Shown here: positions 5,763 to 6,061 of the stretch, in pieces
Position numbering within the stretch: the stretch's first letter is position 1
How the letters are laid out: every line of letters begins with the position of its first letter
NCBI GenBank assembly: GCA_021812745.1
Contig: JAKAMS010000164.1
Location: 1-6,061 of the forward strand
DNA length: 6,061 nt
Source: Bacteroidota bacterium
Lineage (GTDB): Bacteria; Bacteroidota; Ignavibacteria; Ignavibacteriales; Melioribacteraceae
Direction: 5' to 3'
The notes under the pieces: model-generated
Database searches by the model: none
What the model saw: the letters and a program-made list of their open reading frames with translations, nothing else
What the model was told of the DNA's origin: nothing
Program-made: the position numbers and the translations under genes

Positions 5763-6061
5763 TTGGCAACTTCCTCTATGTATTCAGTAATAGGGACACA
5801 ACTGCAAACTAAATTTCTATCGCCGTATGCATTATTAATTCTTCCTACCGTTGGCCAAAATTTATTCTGTTTGGTTTCTGTTGTTGGAAAAACCGCCGCT
5901 TCGCGCGTGTACGGATGATTCCAATTATCAGAAATTACATTCTCAACCGTATGAGGTGAATTTTTCAATGGATTATCTTCTCTTCCGATAGTTCCTTTTT
6001 GAATCTCGTCAATTTCTTTCCTAATTGAAATCAGCGCATTACAAAATTTATCAAGCTCACG
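5759..6061 (-). CDS. gcvP: Glycine decarboxylase P-protein, C-terminal fragment
   Basis: The last 100 residues of the PLP-dependent P-protein of the glycine cleavage system, which decarboxylates glycine and passes the aminomethyl group to the lipoyl arm of GcvH. The frame is open to the right window edge and begins RELDKFCNALISIRKEID. It carries the highly conserved tail of the family: REDNPL, SPHTVE, WNHPYTREAAVFP, KFWPTVGRINNAYGDRNL and CSCVPITEY. The gene is cut by the window and shows no sign of damage; the rest of a protein usually near 950 residues, including the PLP lysine, should lie beyond base 6061. Calling a start at the internal TTG (5968) would be wrong because homology continues upstream. 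Its TGA overlaps the next gene's GTG. Whether this is a single-chain GcvP or the second subunit (GcvPB) cannot be seen here. Confidence 0.95.
   Translation of the reverse strand, partial: RELDKFCNALISIRKEIDEIQKGTIGREDNPLKNSPHTVENVISDNWNHPYTREAAVFPTTETKQNKFWPTVGRINNAYGDRNLVCSCVPITEYIEEVAK
5770..5776 (-). promoter_or_regulatory. Ribosome binding site of the CoA-binding gene
   Basis: GAGGAAG, with GAGGA ending 9 bases before the GTG at 5762, lies within the last codons of gcvP (encoding EEVAK). It supports the GTG start and the four-base overlap with the gcvP stop codon. Confidence 0.75.

Noticed and set aside
5759..5968. A separate 69-residue gene starting at TTG 5968
   Set aside because: GcvP homology (RELDKFCN, GREDNPL) continues in the same frame to the window edge, so this is the tail of gcvP.
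1..6061. CRISPR array, tRNA or rRNA gene, insertion sequence, toxin-antitoxin or defence system
   Set aside because: No repeat-spacer pattern, RNA gene fold, transposase, inverted terminal repeat or defence protein motif was seen. Nearly all bases are in recognised housekeeping genes.

Overview
The window is a compact stretch of a bacterial chromosome, AT-rich (below 40% G+C by eye). It holds seven complete genes, one partial gene at the right edge and a possible gene tail at the left edge, with almost no intergenic DNA. The outer-membrane Omp85-family protein means a Gram-negative envelope. The AT-rich codon use, the single-POTRA Omp85 protein and the style of the RsmE and purine nucleoside phosphorylase proteins suggest the Bacteroidota/Chlorobiota/Ignavibacteriota group, perhaps Ignavibacteria. 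This assignment is inference from protein character and was not tested by a search. Several genes have clear Shine-Dalgarno sequences, which fits an Ignavibacteria-like lineage better than classical Bacteroidetes.

The left half (about 105-3265, + strand) is a nucleoside salvage operon: cytidine deaminase (cdd), type II thymidine kinase (tdk), a concentrative nucleoside transporter (nupC-like) and trimeric purine nucleoside phosphorylase (punA). cdd/tdk and nupC/punA overlap by ATGA, and tdk/nupC are separated by 19 bases. The transporter imports nucleosides. Cdd converts (deoxy)cytidine to (deoxy)uridine, Tdk phosphorylates thymidine and deoxyuridine, and PunA splits inosine and guanosine type nucleosides into base and (deoxy)ribose-1-phosphate. 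An open frame from the window edge to base 112 may be the tail of a further upstream gene.

The right half (6061-3260, - strand) reads leftward: the C-terminal 100 residues of glycine decarboxylase (gcvP), a small YccU-type CoA-binding protein, a single-POTRA Omp85-family outer-membrane protein, and the 16S rRNA m3U1498 methyltransferase rsmE. Junctions are a 4-base overlap, a 12-base gap and a 23-base overlap, so the genes are probably co-transcribed although their functions look unrelated. CoA-binding and rsmE use GTG and TTG starts, each with a good Shine-Dalgarno sequence 9 bases upstream.

The two transcription units meet tail to tail at 3260-3265, where punA and rsmE share a six-base end: each gene's stop codon is the complement of the other's last leucine codon. 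An 11-base imperfect tandem repeat sits on this junction, and no terminator hairpin is visible. I found no RNA gene, mobile element, CRISPR array or defence system. The window is mainly ordinary housekeeping DNA, with interest in the gene junctions and in a few divergent protein motifs.
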